From NCBI RefSeq assembly GCF_002633015.1, contig NZ_NSIU01000006.1, positions 1 to 64,000 of the forward strand: a stretch of DNA of 64,000 nt, written 5' to 3'. Positions 45,479 to 58,090 of this stretch are shown here, one piece after another. The stretch comes from Sulfuricurvum sp. PD_MW2. Its GTDB lineage: Bacteria > Campylobacterota > Campylobacteria > Campylobacterales > Sulfurimonadaceae. The translations under genes were made by a program, and so were the position numbers. The notes beneath the pieces were generated by a model that saw nothing but the letters and a program-made list of their open reading frames with translations, was not told the DNA's origin and did no database searches. Positions within the stretch are counted from its first letter, which is position 1. The number at the start of each line of letters is the position of its first letter.

Positions 45479-46576
45479 ATGTTTAATGATAGTGTAGAGA
45501 TTACCGTTTCCTCAGGAAAAGGGGGAGCAGGGTGTGTTGCTTTTAGACGGGAGAAATATGTCCTTCAAGGGGGGCCAAACGGCGGTGACGGCGGTAAAGG
45601 GGGGAATGTCTATTTTAAAGTAGACAACAATACTCATACGCTCGCTCATTTTCAGGGGAATAAAAATCTCAAAGCGCAAAGCGGTCGCCAAGGTATGGGA
45701 TCGAACATGGCCGGAAAATCGGGTGAACATATTGTCGTTGTTGTCCCTCCAGGGACACAAGTTGTTGATGTGGAGACGGGTGAAGTTGTACTTGATTTGC
45801 TCGAAGACGGAAAGGAAGTACTTTTTCTCCAAGGAGGAAAAGGTGGACTTGGGAATGTCCATTTTAAATCTTCTACCAACCAAAAACCGATGTATGCACA
45901 ACCGGGTGAGCCTGGGATTACAAAAGTGGTACGTCTTGATCTAAAGCTGATTGCTGATGTTGGTTTAGTTGGATTCCCGAATGTGGGTAAATCGACGTTG
46001 ATCTCTACCGTCTCTAACGCACGTCCTGAAGTCGCCAATTATGAGTTTACGACATTGACCCCAAAACTTGGGCAAATCAATATCGGTGATTACGACTCCT
46101 TTATTATGGCAGATATTCCTGGGATTATCGGCGGAGCATCCGAGGGAAAAGGGCTTGGTTTGAAGTTCTTGCGCCATATTGAACGTACGAAAACACTTTT
46201 GTTTATGATCGACTTGGCATCGTATCTAGAGATGCAGTATCAGTACGAAACTCTGAAAAAAGAGTTAGAAGCATTTTCACCGCTTTTGGCAGAACGTAAT
46301 TTTGCGATTGCTTTGACACGTGCCGATGCAATGAGTTCGGAAGAAGCGATTGAGAAAACTAACGAGTTTTTGAAGCTTCTAAACCTTTCACCTGTCTCAA
46401 AAAGCCGATTTGCTTTTAGTGAAGAGTATCCGGTGTATGAGCAAGAAGATTTTGACAAAGCATTTTATGATGCTTCAAAACCGGCATTCGTTGCACCTAT
46501 CTCTTCAGCTATCCATTTGAACATTAAACCGCTGACGTATGCACTTTATCAAATGGTCGTAACGGAGCGTTCATGA
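45479..46576 (+). CDS. obgE: Obg GTPase
   Basis: A GTPase bound to the 50S subunit, linked to ribosome maturation and stringent response. 365 residues: Gly-rich Obg domain (~1-158), G domain with [11 protein letters not shown] (~163-173), [16 protein letters not shown] (~210-225) and LTRAD, then a short end without the extended C-terminal OCT domain. AAGGA precedes the ATG; it overlaps proB by 4 bases. Confidence 0.95.
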   Translation: MFNDSVEITVSSGKGGAGCVAFRREKYVLQGGPNGGDGGKGGNVYFKVDNNTHTLAHFQGNKNLKAQSGRQGMGSNMAGKSGEHIVVVVPPGTQVVDVETGEVVLDLLEDGKEVLFLQGGKGGLGNVHFKSSTNQKPMYAQPGEPGITKVVRLDLKLIADVGLVGFPNVGKSTLISTVSNARPEVANYEFTTLTPKLGQINIGDYDSFIMADIPGIIGGASEGKGLGLKFLRHIERTKTLLFMIDLASYLEMQYQYETLKKELEAFSPLLAERNFAIALTRADAMSSEEAIEKTNEFLKLLNLSPVSKSRFAFSEEYPVYEQEDFDKAFYDASKPAFVAPISSAIHLNIKPLTYALYQMVVTERS

Positions 46577-47343
46577 AACGGATCGTTGTCAAAGTCGGGA
46601 GCGCTGTATTAAGCGAACAAAACCGTATTGCAAAAGATCGAATGCAAAATTTGGTTGATTTTATTGCGGAACTTAAAAAAACGTATGAAGTCATTTTAGT
46701 CTCTTCGGGTGCCGTTGCAGCGGGATATACCGAGTTGAAGCTCGATAAAAAAATTCTTGCTAATAAACAAGCACTGGCATCAATCGGTCAGCCGATTTTA
46801 ATGAACAAATACCGTAAAATGTTTGAACATTACAATATCCTCCCCTCACAAGTATTGGTAACGGCTGCCAATTTTAACACGGATGAAGAGTCCCAAAAAG
46901 CAAAGGACACCATCGAAACGCTCCTCAAACATAATGTTATTCCGATTATTAACGAAAATGACGCAACGGCAACGGAAGAGCTGATTTTGGGGGATAATGA
47001 TCAGCTCTCTGCATATGCGGCATATCATTTTGATGCGGATTTGTTGGTTATTCTCTCCGATATTGATGCTTATTACGATAAAGATCCTCGAACGTACAGT
47101 GATGCCAAAGTTCGCTCACAAATCGAGTCTATTACCCCTGAAGAGCTATCTTTGCAAGTGTCTCCGAATCATAATTTTGCAACGGGGGGAATTGTGACGA
47201 AGCTCAAAGCAGCAAATTTCCTTCTTCAGCGTGGCGGTGCTATGTTTTTAGCAAGCGGTTTTGATTTGAGCGATATCAAAAGCTTTTTGATACACGGTGA
47301 ACATCGTGGAGGCAGTTTGTTTAAAGCTGCTGAGGAATTGTAA
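46573..47343 (+). CDS. proB: Glutamate 5-kinase, without PUA domain
   Basis: First step of proline synthesis. 256 residues of the amino-acid kinase fold: [10 protein letters not shown] (~5-14), [10 protein letters not shown] (~42-51), [10 protein letters not shown] (~115-124) and [12 protein letters not shown]. The C-terminal PUA domain of E. coli ProB is absent, as in other short ProB proteins of this phylum. Confidence 0.94.
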   Translation: MKRIVVKVGSAVLSEQNRIAKDRMQNLVDFIAELKKTYEVILVSSGAVAAGYTELKLDKKILANKQALASIGQPILMNKYRKMFEHYNILPSQVLVTAANFNTDEESQKAKDTIETLLKHNVIPIINENDATATEELILGDNDQLSAYAAYHFDADLLVILSDIDAYYDKDPRTYSDAKVRSQIESITPEELSLQVSPNHNFATGGIVTKLKAANFLLQRGGAMFLASGFDLSDIKSFLIHGEHRGGSLFKAAEEL

Positions 47344-47344
47344 T

Positions 47345-48256
47345 ATGACTCGCGTTATTTTTATGGGGACACCCGATTATGCGGCATCGATTTTAGAAGC
47401 GCTGATCGTGGCAGATGATATTGAAGTCGTCAGTGTTTATACCCAACCCGATAAACCGGTAGGGCGAAAAGCTATTTTGACTCCCCCCATAGTAAAAGTA
47501 GTGGCAGAGAAAGCAAATATTCCGGTTGTCCAACCTAGCAAGCTTCGAGATGAGGCTATTGTAGCTGAAGTATTAGCGACTCCGTGTGATATGATCATTG
47601 TTGCGGCATACGGACAGATTTTGCCGAAAGCAATTTTGGAGTATGTCCCCTGCGTAAATCTTCATGCTTCAATCTTGCCGCATTATCGTGGAGCTAGTCC
47701 GATCCAGCAAAGTTTACTCAATAATGATACGCAAAGCGGAGTTACCGCAATGTGGATGGATGAAGGATTGGATACGGGGTCGATTATCAAAGTAGAGTCG
47801 CTCGCTATCGCTGATGATGAGATGGTAGAATCACTGTATGAAAGATTGACCCATACAGCGGTTGATCTGACATTGGATGTGATCCGAAATTGGGATCGAG
47901 TAAGTGCTGAAAAACAAAACGATTCGGAAGCATCGCAGTGCAAAAAAATCCTCAAATCGGATGGTTTGATCGATTTTTCAAACGCACGCGAAATTTACAA
48001 CCGTTATCGTGCGTATACACCATGGCCGGGACTCTATCTTGAATCGGGATTAAAAATCAAATTGATGAAGCTCGAAGAAGAGAATAGCGCAGCAGAAGCA
48101 GGCAAAATTATTGCGATGGATAAAGAGAGCATTGTGGTTCAATGTACTCTAGGGTCATTGCGTATTTTTAGAGTGCAAGCTCCTTCGAAACAAGAGACAT
48201 CGGTAATCGATTATCTCAACGGAAAACGGATCGGGTGTGGACATCCACTGGTTTGA
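47345..48256 (+). CDS. fmt: Methionyl-tRNA formyltransferase
   Basis: Formylates initiator Met-tRNA. 303 residues with FMGTPDYAASIL (~6-17), the catalytic NLHASILPHYRGASPIQ (Asn-His, ~106-122) and the C-terminal OB-like domain. The ATG at 47345 follows the proB stop after one base; an in-frame start inside proB (47297) is less likely. Confidence 0.95.
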   Translation: MTRVIFMGTPDYAASILEALIVADDIEVVSVYTQPDKPVGRKAILTPPIVKVVAEKANIPVVQPSKLRDEAIVAEVLATPCDMIIVAAYGQILPKAILEYVPCVNLHASILPHYRGASPIQQSLLNNDTQSGVTAMWMDEGLDTGSIIKVESLAIADDEMVESLYERLTHTAVDLTLDVIRNWDRVSAEKQNDSEASQCKKILKSDGLIDFSNAREIYNRYRAYTPWPGLYLESGLKIKLMKLEEENSAAEAGKIIAMDKESIVVQCTLGSLRIFRVQAPSKQETSVIDYLNGKRIGCGHPLV

Positions 48257-48872
48257 ATCGCTTGATTCGACACAGCGGTATCTTCTCGATACATTGAAAG
48301 AAGGTACGCTGTTCGCGCCTGTGTGTGTGGGAACTGACATGCAAACCAAAGGACGAGGTTCCCGCGGCAATCAGTGGATCGGTGAAAAGGGGAATTTATT
48401 TATCTCTGTAGCGATCGATCGATCGATGCTTCCAAAAGATTTGAGGCTTGAATCTTCTTCTATTTATTTCGCCTTTTTGATGAAAGAGCTAATCTCTTCG
48501 CTAGACTCCAAGGTATGGCTGAAATGGCCCAATGATTTTTATCTGGAAGAAAAAAAGATAGGCGGTGTAATCACCAATTTGACGGGTAATATATTGGTTT
48601 GCGGAATAGGGATCAATTTGAATTCTGCCCCCGATAATTTTGGAAAAATTGATGTAGCGGCATCCCCATACGAATTAACAAAAGCGTATGGAGATCTGTT
48701 TGAAAAATTACCGACGTGGAAGCAAATTTTTAGTAAATACAAGATAGAATTTGAAAATAGTAGAGATTTTTTTACCCACAACAATAATGAAAAAGTTGCA
48801 TTAAAAAATGCCGTTTTACTTGAAGACGGATCGTTAGAGTGCGACGGCCAAAGGATATTTAGTTTACGATGA
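48237..48872 (+). CDS. birA: Biotin-protein ligase, catalytic domain only
   Basis: Attaches biotin to acetyl-CoA carboxylase. 211 residues with the biotin-binding loop [10 protein letters not shown] (~38-47) and [15 protein letters not shown] (~95-112). It has no N-terminal DNA-binding domain, so it should not act as a repressor. The GTG start lies inside fmt (20-base overlap), and its end overlaps parA by 4 bases. Confidence 0.92.
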   Translation: MDIHWFESLDSTQRYLLDTLKEGTLFAPVCVGTDMQTKGRGSRGNQWIGEKGNLFISVAIDRSMLPKDLRLESSSIYFAFLMKELISSLDSKVWLKWPNDFYLEEKKIGGVITNLTGNILVCGIGINLNSAPDNFGKIDVAASPYELTKAYGDLFEKLPTWKQIFSKYKIEFENSRDFFTHNNNEKVALKNAVLLEDGSLECDGQRIFSLR

Positions 48873-49657
48873 GTGAAGTTATTGTTATCGCCAATCAAAA
48901 AGGTGGAGTGGGTAAAACAACCACCGCCGTCAATTTAGCCGCTTCATTGGCAGTTGCCGAGAAGAAAGTATTGCTGATCGACGCAGATCCACAAGCTAAT
49001 GCAACGACATCATTGGGGTATCACCGCAACAATTATGAATTCAATATTTATCATGTATTGATCGGTGCGAAAAAATTACGAGAGATTATTCTAAAAACGT
49101 CATTGCCGAAACTTTTTTTAGCCCCTTCAAATATCGGTCTTGTTGGTGTTGAAAAAGAGTATTATGATGCTGAAAATGCAAGCGGTCGCGAATTGATTTT
49201 GAAGCGGGCGATTGCACAGGTCAAAGAAGATTATGATTATGTTATCATTGATTCTCCGCCGGCGCTTGGACCAATGACGATTAATGCCCTTTCGGCATCG
49301 AATTCTGTTATCATCCCAATACAATGTGAGTTTTTTGCACTAGAAGGATTGGCTCAGCTTCTTAACACCGTTAAATTGGTTCGTAAAACGATCAATCCAA
49401 AATTAACGATCAAAGGTTTCTTACCGACGATGTACAGCGCGCAAAACAACCTTTCCCGTCAGGTTTTTGCCGACTTGCGTCAACATTTTCAAGGGAAACT
49501 ATTTAAATCACACAGTGCTGAAGATGATTATATCGTCATTCCGCGTAACGTTAAACTGGCAGAGTCTCCGAGTTTCGGAAAACCGGCTATTTTGTATGAT
49601 GTAAAATCGAGTGGCTCTATGGCGTACCAAGATTTGGCACACGCAATTATCGCCTAA
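48869..49657 (+). CDS. parA: Chromosome partition ATPase ParA (Soj)
   Basis: A Walker-type partition ATPase. 262 residues with the deviant Walker [10 protein letters not shown] (~11-19), [16 protein letters not shown] (~35-50) and Walker [15 protein letters not shown] (~122-135). Short, no N-terminal HTH, as in chromosomal ParA. parB follows after 9 bases. Confidence 0.95.
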   Translation: MSEVIVIANQKGGVGKTTTAVNLAASLAVAEKKVLLIDADPQANATTSLGYHRNNYEFNIYHVLIGAKKLREIILKTSLPKLFLAPSNIGLVGVEKEYYDAENASGRELILKRAIAQVKEDYDYVIIDSPPALGPMTINALSASNSVIIPIQCEFFALEGLAQLLNTVKLVRKTINPKLTIKGFLPTMYSAQNNLSRQVFADLRQHFQGKLFKSHSAEDDYIVIPRNVKLAESPSFGKPAILYDVKSSGSMAYQDLAHAIIA

Positions 49658-49666
49658 AGGAACAAT

Positions 49667-50509
49667 ATGGCGAAAGCATCCGCATTGGGAAGAGGACTTG
49701 GTGCCCTTTTAAGTGAAATCGAAGAGGCATACGATAATGAATTGCCGAAAAAGGGTGGAGTAGAAGAGATAGCGGTAGCTAAAATTCGTCCGAATCCATA
49801 TCAACCACGAAAACATTTTGATGCTGAAAGTTTGGCAGAACTCGCCGAGTCGATTAAAACACATGGATTGCTTCAACCCATCGTAGTTAAAGAAGATCTT
49901 GATGGATATATCCTCATTGCCGGTGAACGTCGTTTGCGTGCGAGCAAATTGGCTAAAAATAAAACAATCAAAGCAATCGTTGTATCTGTGAGCGATGAGC
50001 AAATGCGGCAACAAGCGTTGATAGAGAATATTCAACGCGATGAGCTTAATGTGATTGATTTGGCTCAAGCGTATCAAGAGCTCATTGATATTCATGAATT
50101 GACGCATGAACAACTTTCCCAAACGGTACATAAAAGTCGTGCACAGATTACCAACACGCTTCGCCTTCTACAATTGAGTGAAAAAGGGCGTAAAGCACTT
50201 ATTGATGGAAAAATCAGTGCCGGTCACGCTAAAGTTATCTTGGGTCTTGATCCTAAAGAGCAATCTATGATGATCGATTCGGTAATCGGTCAAAAGTTAA
50301 GTGTCCGTGACGTTGAAAGCATGGTAAAAAAAATCAAGCTCCCTTCAACATCGCTTACTTCAGCTGTTGAAGACGAAGGCCTCAATTTTGATACGCTTAA
50401 AAAGCGGTTGAATACATTTGGTTATAAATGTGGCACAAAAGGTTACAAATTGACCATTGAATTTGAAGATAATGCTCAAATTGAATCATTTTTAGACCTA
50501 CTTTCTTAA
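49667..50509 (+). CDS. parB: Chromosome partition protein ParB (Spo0J)
   Basis: A parS-binding CTPase clamp. 280 residues: Lys-rich start, ParB/sulfiredoxin domain with NPYQPRKHFD (~43-52) and the CTP-binding GERRLRASK (~86-94), ENIQRDELN (~122-130), a central HTH (~145-190) and a C-terminal dimer domain. No parS site was found by eye. Confidence 0.95.
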   Translation: MAKASALGRGLGALLSEIEEAYDNELPKKGGVEEIAVAKIRPNPYQPRKHFDAESLAELAESIKTHGLLQPIVVKEDLDGYILIAGERRLRASKLAKNKTIKAIVVSVSDEQMRQQALIENIQRDELNVIDLAQAYQELIDIHELTHEQLSQTVHKSRAQITNTLRLLQLSEKGRKALIDGKISAGHAKVILGLDPKEQSMMIDSVIGQKLSVRDVESMVKKIKLPSTSLTSAVEDEGLNFDTLKKRLNTFGYKCGTKGYKLTIEFEDNAQIESFLDLLS

Positions 50510-50549
50510 TATATCCCCACGTTTAACTGTCCCTTCAATTTATAAGTTG

Positions 50550-50555
50550 TATAAT
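50550..50555 (+). promoter_or_regulatory. Probable -10 element of the atp operon
   Basis: TATAAT 22 bases before the atpF' ATG, with AGGAGG in the short leader. Confidence 0.5.
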
Positions 50556-50577
50556 CACGCAACTTTTAGGAGGTGGT

Positions 50578-51000
50578 ATGTTAGATATAAGTCCGATGCT
50601 GCTTGGCAGCACACTGATTGTCTTCCTTGTCCTTATTGCCTTGCTAAACAGTTTACTTTACAAACCTCTTTTCAGTTATATGGAAAAGCGGGATGCAGAT
50701 ATTAAAAAAGATTTGGAACATGTTGGTAACAACGATTCTGAAATCGCTGCATTTCAAGCCAAAGCTGATAAGATTATGAGTGATGCTAAACTCGAAGCAG
50801 CTGCATTAAGAGAAAAAGTTATTGCTGAGGCCAAAGCGCTGGCAAATAGCAAAATAGAGACAAAACGTGCTGAACTAGCACAAGAGTATGCAACGTTCGA
50901 AAGCGAATTATCGCAAGAGAGAACACGTCTGATTGCAGCACTTCACAATGAAGTTCCTGCTTTCCAAACTGCTGTATCAGCAAAACTAAGTAAGATATGA
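50578..51000 (+). CDS. atpF': ATP synthase F0 subunit b'
   Basis: 140 residues with one N-terminal membrane segment (~8-27) and a long charged helix, the layout of the peripheral stalk. It precedes a second b-type gene, the usual state in Campylobacterota. AGGAGG precedes the ATG. Confidence 0.9.
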   Translation: MLDISPMLLGSTLIVFLVLIALLNSLLYKPLFSYMEKRDADIKKDLEHVGNNDSEIAAFQAKADKIMSDAKLEAAALREKVIAEAKALANSKIETKRAELAQEYATFESELSQERTRLIAALHNEVPAFQTAVSAKLSKI

Positions 51001-51009
51001 GGAGCCGCA

Positions 51010-51525
51010 ATGGGTAAAATTATTGTTACAGTATTACTGCTCAGCGCATATCTGTTTGGTTCAGATGCACATGCAGAGGGTTCGACGGATATTATTCAAC
51101 GAACGGTTAACTTCCTGATTTTTGCCGGGATTTTGTTTTACATCTTAGCTGAGCCTTTGAAAAATTATTTCGGTGGGCGCAGTGCTGGGATTGCTAATGA
51201 GCTTGAAAAAGTTCAAGAGCGTCTTCGTGAGTCAAAACGTCTCAAAGAAGCAGCTGAACAAAAAGTGGAAGATGCTGAGCGTTTTGCAGCTGAACTTGCT
51301 GAGTCAAGCAAAAAAGAGAACAAGATTTTGTCAGACAAAATTTTGGCTCAATGCGAGCAAGAACTTGAAGTTATTGGAAAACAAAACAATGCTTTGATGG
51401 AGCTTGAAAAACGAAAAATGGTTCGTGAAGTTGTATCTGAAGTAATGAACGATGTGATGAACAGTAGTGACAATGCTTTAGGTAAAGAAGCTATGACCGA
51501 AATCTTGAAAAAGAAGGTGGCATAA
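51010..51525 (+). CDS. atpF: ATP synthase F0 subunit b
   Basis: 171 residues. A signal-like start (MGKIIVTVLLLSAYLFGSDAHA) precedes the membrane segment (~30-48), then a long stalk helix. The extra N-terminal hydrophobic stretch may be cleaved. GAGGAG precedes the ATG. Confidence 0.9.
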   Translation: MGKIIVTVLLLSAYLFGSDAHAEGSTDIIQRTVNFLIFAGILFYILAEPLKNYFGGRSAGIANELEKVQERLRESKRLKEAAEQKVEDAERFAAELAESSKKENKILSDKILAQCEQELEVIGKQNNALMELEKRKMVREVVSEVMNDVMNSSDNALGKEAMTEILKKKVA

Positions 51526-52062
51526 ATGCGAAACGAACTTATTGCAAAGCGTTACATCAAACCTTTAATGGAAAGCTGTGATCAAGCATCATTGGAAAAT
51601 CTTTCCACACTTTTTAGTGCGGTAGCAAAAGCATATGAGAATGAAAAATTCAATCTTATTATGAATTCAAATGATGTTAGCAGCAGTGCAAAATGCCAAT
51701 TAATCTTGGATATGGTTGCTTCTGCAAACAGCACCGTTGTTAATAATCTAATCAAACTATTGGCTGAAAACGGACGTCTTTCATTGATTCCTGCAATGTC
51801 AGAACAATTAAATCGTGAAATCGGCCGTGCGAAACGTACGTTCACAGGTCGTATATATAGTAACAACACAGTTGATCAAGCTTCGGTTGATACTATTGCA
51901 CGCGATTTGGGGACAAAAATGGGAGCAACTATTTCATTGAGTTATGTTGCTTCGGATTTTGACGGTATCCGTGTTGAAGTAGATGATTTGAATGTTGAGA
52001 TTAACTTTTCAAAAAGCCGCCTAAACGCTCAACTCGTTGAGCATATTTTAAAAGCAATTTAA
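51526..52062 (+). CDS. atpH: ATP synthase F1 subunit delta
   Basis: 178 residues joining the stalk to F1. N-terminal helical bundle (~1-105) and a C-terminal beta part with [20 protein letters not shown]-like features (~145-165). It follows atpF directly. Confidence 0.92.
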   Translation: MRNELIAKRYIKPLMESCDQASLENLSTLFSAVAKAYENEKFNLIMNSNDVSSSAKCQLILDMVASANSTVVNNLIKLLAENGRLSLIPAMSEQLNREIGRAKRTFTGRIYSNNTVDQASVDTIARDLGTKMGATISLSYVASDFDGIRVEVDDLNVEINFSKSRLNAQLVEHILKAI

Positions 52063-52082
52063 CCCTCGGGAAAGGAGAAATA

Positions 52083-53600
52083 GTGGTAGCAAAAGTACAA
52101 GCAGACGAAATCAGTTCAATCATTAAAGAGCGAATTGAAAATTTCGAACTTAATGTAGATATTAATGAAACCGGAAAAATTGTCTCATACGGAGACGGAA
52201 TCGCTCAAGTTTATGGCTTGAACAACGTAATGGCCGGTGAGATGGTTGAATTTGAAGACGGTACTCGCGGTCTTACAATGAACCTTGAAGAAAGTAGTGT
52301 TGGGGTTGTTGTACTTGGTAAAGGTAAAGAACTTCGTGAGGGAATGAGCGTAAAACGTCTTGGGCGTCTTCTACGTGTTCCTGTGGGTGATGCACTTCTT
52401 GGTCGTGTTGTAAATGCTCTTGGTGAGCCAATCGACGGAAAAGGGCCAATCGAAACAAATGAAGTTCGTTTCGTTGAAGAAAAAGCACCTGGTATTATGG
52501 CTCGTAAATCGGTACATGAACCAATGGCAACCGGTATTAAAGCGATTGATGCTCTTGTTCCGATCGGACGTGGTCAACGTGAGCTTATCATCGGTGACCG
52601 TCAAACTGGTAAAACTACCGTTGCTCTTGACACTATTATCAACCAAAAAGGTAACGGTGTAGTTTGTATTTATGTTGCTGTTGGTCAAAAAGAATCAACG
52701 GTTGCACAAGTAATCCGCCGTCTTGAAGAACACGGTGCATTAGAATACACAATCATCGTTTCTGCAACAGCTTCTGAAGCGGCAGCTCTTCAATTCCTTG
52801 CTCCATATACTGGTGTAACGATGGGTGAATATTTCCGTGACAATGCACGTCATGGTTTGATTATTTATGATGATCTTTCTAAGCATGCAGTAGCTTACCG
52901 TGAAATGTCATTGATTCTTCGCCGCCCTCCAGGTCGTGAAGCGTATCCAGGGGACGTTTTCTATCTACACTCTCGTTTGTTAGAGCGTGCAGCGAAATTG
53001 AACGATGAAATGGGTGCAGGTTCATTGACTGCTCTTCCAATCATCGAAACTCAAGCGGGTGACGTTGCGGCATATATTCCGACAAACGTTATTTCGATCA
53101 CTGACGGTCAAATTTTCTTGGAAACTGACTTGTTCAACTCAGGTATCCGTCCTGCGATCAATGTAGGTCTTTCTGTATCACGTGTTGGTGGTGCTGCGCA
53201 AATCAAAGCTACTAAACAAGTTGCTGGAACATTGCGTCTTGACTTGGCACAATACCGTGAACTTCAAGCGTTTGCTCAGTTTGCTTCTGATTTGGACGAA
53301 GTAAGCCGTAAACAACTTGAGCGTGGACAACGTATGGTTGAAGTATTGAAACAGCCTCCATTCTCTCCACTCGGTGCTGATAAACAAGCATTGGTAATTT
53401 TTGCTGGTAACGAAGGGTATCTTGACGATATTTCTGCAAATTCAGTTGTTAAATTTGAAGCAGATCTTTATCCGTTTATTGAAGCGTCATATCCGCAAAT
53501 TCTTGAGAATATCAGAAGCACTTCCCAAATCAATGATGAGACTAAGGGAATGATGAAAAAAGCACTCGAAGAGTTTAAATCTACTTTCGTTGCTGAATAA
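52083..53600 (+). CDS. atpA: ATP synthase F1 subunit alpha
   Basis: 505 residues with the P-loop GDRQTGKTT (~170-178), the alpha-type signature [14 protein letters not shown] (~362-375) and the regulatory Arg of that signature. GTG start with AAAGGAG upstream. Confidence 0.97.
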   Translation: MVAKVQADEISSIIKERIENFELNVDINETGKIVSYGDGIAQVYGLNNVMAGEMVEFEDGTRGLTMNLEESSVGVVVLGKGKELREGMSVKRLGRLLRVPVGDALLGRVVNALGEPIDGKGPIETNEVRFVEEKAPGIMARKSVHEPMATGIKAIDALVPIGRGQRELIIGDRQTGKTTVALDTIINQKGNGVVCIYVAVGQKESTVAQVIRRLEEHGALEYTIIVSATASEAAALQFLAPYTGVTMGEYFRDNARHGLIIYDDLSKHAVAYREMSLILRRPPGREAYPGDVFYLHSRLLERAAKLNDEMGAGSLTALPIIETQAGDVAAYIPTNVISITDGQIFLETDLFNSGIRPAINVGLSVSRVGGAAQIKATKQVAGTLRLDLAQYRELQAFAQFASDLDEVSRKQLERGQRMVEVLKQPPFSPLGADKQALVIFAGNEGYLDDISANSVVKFEADLYPFIEASYPQILENIRSTSQINDETKGMMKKALEEFKSTFVAE

Positions 53601-53608
53601 GGATCTTT

Positions 53609-55911
<2,303 letters not shown>

Positions 55912-55937
55912 TTGCTTCTCGCCTTAAAGGAAACACT

Positions 55938-56324
55938 ATGGAAACACTCCAATTAGAAGTGCTAACGCCGAGCGGTCCGATTTATAACGGGCCTGCTAAA
56001 AGTGTCACCCTTCCGGGTGAAGAGGGAGAATTCGGAGTTCTTCCTCAGCACGTCTCTTTGACAACATTGCTCCAAGCTGGAGTTGTTGATGTGCATAAAG
56101 AGGACGGCAAAACCGAGTCGATCGTTGTAAACTGGGGAGTCGTTCAAATCGCACGAAACAAAGTTGTTGTTTTAGTTGACGGAGCAGTTGCAATTCGCGG
56201 TGCAAGCGAAGGAGATATTGCCAAAGCACTTGACGAAGCGAAAGCTTTGATTAACAGTGTCGGTGATTCTAACGCTATGATCGCATCCGTTTCTGCACGT
56301 ATCGAAACTATGGCACACCATTAA
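55938..56324 (+). CDS. atpC: ATP synthase F1 subunit epsilon
   Basis: 128 residues with the N-terminal beta-sandwich (LEVLTPSGPIYNGPAKSVTLPGEEGEFGVLPQH in pieces around 6-38) and a C-terminal helical hairpin. Last gene of the atp set; atpB and atpE (subunits a and c) are not here. Confidence 0.95.
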   Translation: METLQLEVLTPSGPIYNGPAKSVTLPGEEGEFGVLPQHVSLTTLLQAGVVDVHKEDGKTESIVVNWGVVQIARNKVVVLVDGAVAIRGASEGDIAKALDEAKALINSVGDSNAMIASVSARIETMAHH

Positions 56325-56334
56325 GTCATAGCCG

Positions 56335-56901
56335 ATGTTTCACACATTTGCCGAGTTTTATGACAAAAGCCATCCAGTGACACTTTTTGTGTTACTGGTT
56401 CTCTCTCTCTATTTTTTAGCCGTTAACTGGGTTTTTTTCTACCGCTTGTTTTCTCTGAATCAATGGATTGCTGCTGAAAATCAATCCTTAGAATCTGTAT
56501 TGCTCGGGGCATATAAAATTCCTGATTTTGCGTATTTAAGTCATTTCACAAAATCGTCGCCAAAACTTTCTACTTCACTTTTTGATATGGCCACATATTC
56601 GGCAACGAAAGAGGCAACAAAAGGGTTGGTGATCTTGTCTGTTATCGCATCTACAACTCCATTTATCGGTCTTTTTGGTACGGTTGTCTCTATTTTGAGT
56701 ACATTTGATCATATTGGACAAGCGAGCGGAACGATGAATGTGATTGCATCAGGAGTATCCGATGCTCTCGTTGCTACAGCATCGGGTATTTTTGTTGCCA
56801 TTTTTGCATATACGTATCATCAAATATTAAAGCGAAAAGCATTTGAATTGACAGGTTTGATCCGTATGCAAGGTGATGCTTTGTTGTCGAAAGATCTATA
56901 A
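56335..56901 (+). CDS. tolQ: TolQ/ExbB-type proton-channel protein
   Basis: 188 residues with three membrane segments (~16-36, ~100-122, ~140-160) and the MotA/TolQ/ExbB signature ATTPFIGLFGTVVSIL (~103-118). The following genes tolR, tolA-like, tolB, pal and cpoB show it belongs to the Tol-Pal system that constricts the outer membrane at division. It is 10 bases after atpC. Confidence 0.9.
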   Translation: MFHTFAEFYDKSHPVTLFVLLVLSLYFLAVNWVFFYRLFSLNQWIAAENQSLESVLLGAYKIPDFAYLSHFTKSSPKLSTSLFDMATYSATKEATKGLVILSVIASTTPFIGLFGTVVSILSTFDHIGQASGTMNVIASGVSDALVATASGIFVAIFAYTYHQILKRKAFELTGLIRMQGDALLSKDL

Positions 56902-56904
56902 CTC

Positions 56905-57294
56905 ATGTTCGATTGGGATGAAAAACCAGAACTAAACATTACACCCCTTGTGGATGTAATGCTCGTGTTATTAGCGATTTTAATGGTGATATCACCAAAC
57001 ATCGTATATGAAGAATTGATCCGTTTGCCAAAAGGCTCAGCGCAGAAAGAGCTCACAAAAAAAGAGCAGATTCAAATTACGATTTCAAATGAGAAAAAGA
57101 TCAAGGTTGGCAATAACCTTTTTGCGTATGAAACATTTGCAGATAATTTTATTCAATCTGCTTCAACGTATCCGGCAGATTCTACCGTCCAAATTAGTGC
57201 TGATGGACGATTAAACTATAGCGATGTGATGTCGGTTTTAGCGGTTGTTAAAAAAGCCGGCTTTCAAAATGTCTCACTTGTTACAGCGCAATAG
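56905..57294 (+). CDS. tolR: TolR/ExbD-type protein
   Basis: 129 residues with an N-terminal membrane segment containing the key Asp (NITPLVDVMLVLLAILMV, ~12-29, D17) and a periplasmic domain (~45-129). Works with TolQ to use the proton gradient. Confidence 0.9.
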   Translation: MFDWDEKPELNITPLVDVMLVLLAILMVISPNIVYEELIRLPKGSAQKELTKKEQIQITISNEKKIKVGNNLFAYETFADNFIQSASTYPADSTVQISADGRLNYSDVMSVLAVVKKAGFQNVSLVTAQ

Positions 57295-57333
57295 TGGATT
57301 TATCTTTAAAGTTTTTGTTCAAGGGCTTTGCAG

Positions 57334-58086
57334 ATGAATTTTAATCAAGAGCGGAATTTTTTTTTAAGCGGACTTATCTCTCTCTCATTTTTTGTCGGTA
57401 TCCTTTTTGTAGCCGGCTTTAGCCTCGTTCTTGCTCCCAAAACGGAACAATTTGCTATGATACAAAGTGATGTCATCAATGTCTCATTGGCCCTTTCTGA
57501 GGTTCCGGCTGTTGAGCAGAGCACTCCAAGCGAGCCGGAAGTACAAACACAATCTCAAAAGAGTGACGAGACAGAATCACCTTCAAAGCAGGAACCTGAG
57601 CCGGTTCCAGAAATATCGGATTTGTTTGCACAGGTAAAACCGGATAAAGCTCAAAAAAAAGAACGGGAAGACCCAAAGCGTCTCGAGCAGCTTAATGCGT
57701 TAGAAAAAGAGCTTTCAAATCGCAAAGATACTCCCCGAATTTCTGATAAAGTGAATAAAGTCGATTTGGCAAAATCATCGGTCAAGATGGTTCCGCAAGG
57801 AGGATCCACCGGACCTCAGGTTGATAAATATTATGCTACGATTCAAGCGATGGTTCACTCGAATTTTCACCCACCTGCAGGAACGGCAGGAGAGATCGCG
57901 AAAGTACGTATGAGTTTTAATGCCTCTGGAAAATTGGTCTCTTATCGCGTATTGAGTTACTCTAAAAGTGGAACTTTTAACGCAGAAGTGGATTGGTTAA
58001 AAGATCGATTGAGTTCTATACGGTTCCCGGAACATCCAGATGGCAAAGAGGCTGTGTTGGATTTTATTTTAACGGCAAAGGAGTAG
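57334..58086 (+). CDS. tolA: TonB/TolA-type energy transducer
   Basis: 250 residues: one membrane segment (~14-36), a Glu/Pro/Lys-rich periplasmic spacer (~55-150) and a TonB-C-like domain (~165-250, VRMSFNASGKLVSYRVLSYS). The ATG at 57334 has AAGGG 8 bases upstream; the TTG two codons earlier is too close. Context favours TolA over TonB. Confidence 0.82.
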   Translation: MNFNQERNFFLSGLISLSFFVGILFVAGFSLVLAPKTEQFAMIQSDVINVSLALSEVPAVEQSTPSEPEVQTQSQKSDETESPSKQEPEPVPEISDLFAQVKPDKAQKKEREDPKRLEQLNALEKELSNRKDTPRISDKVNKVDLAKSSVKMVPQGGSTGPQVDKYYATIQAMVHSNFHPPAGTAGEIAKVRMSFNASGKLVSYRVLSYSKSGTFNAEVDWLKDRLSSIRFPEHPDGKEAVLDFILTAKE

Positions 58087-58090
58087 TTTT

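Noticed and set aside
48869-50509. parS sites near parAB
   Set aside because: No convincing TTTCACGTGAAA-like palindrome was found by eye; partial matches inside coding genes (near 40940 and 60330) are not symmetrical.
50578-51525. Two b-type ATP synthase genes as an unusual duplication
   Set aside because: A b'/b pair, with subunits a and c encoded elsewhere, is normal for Campylobacterota.
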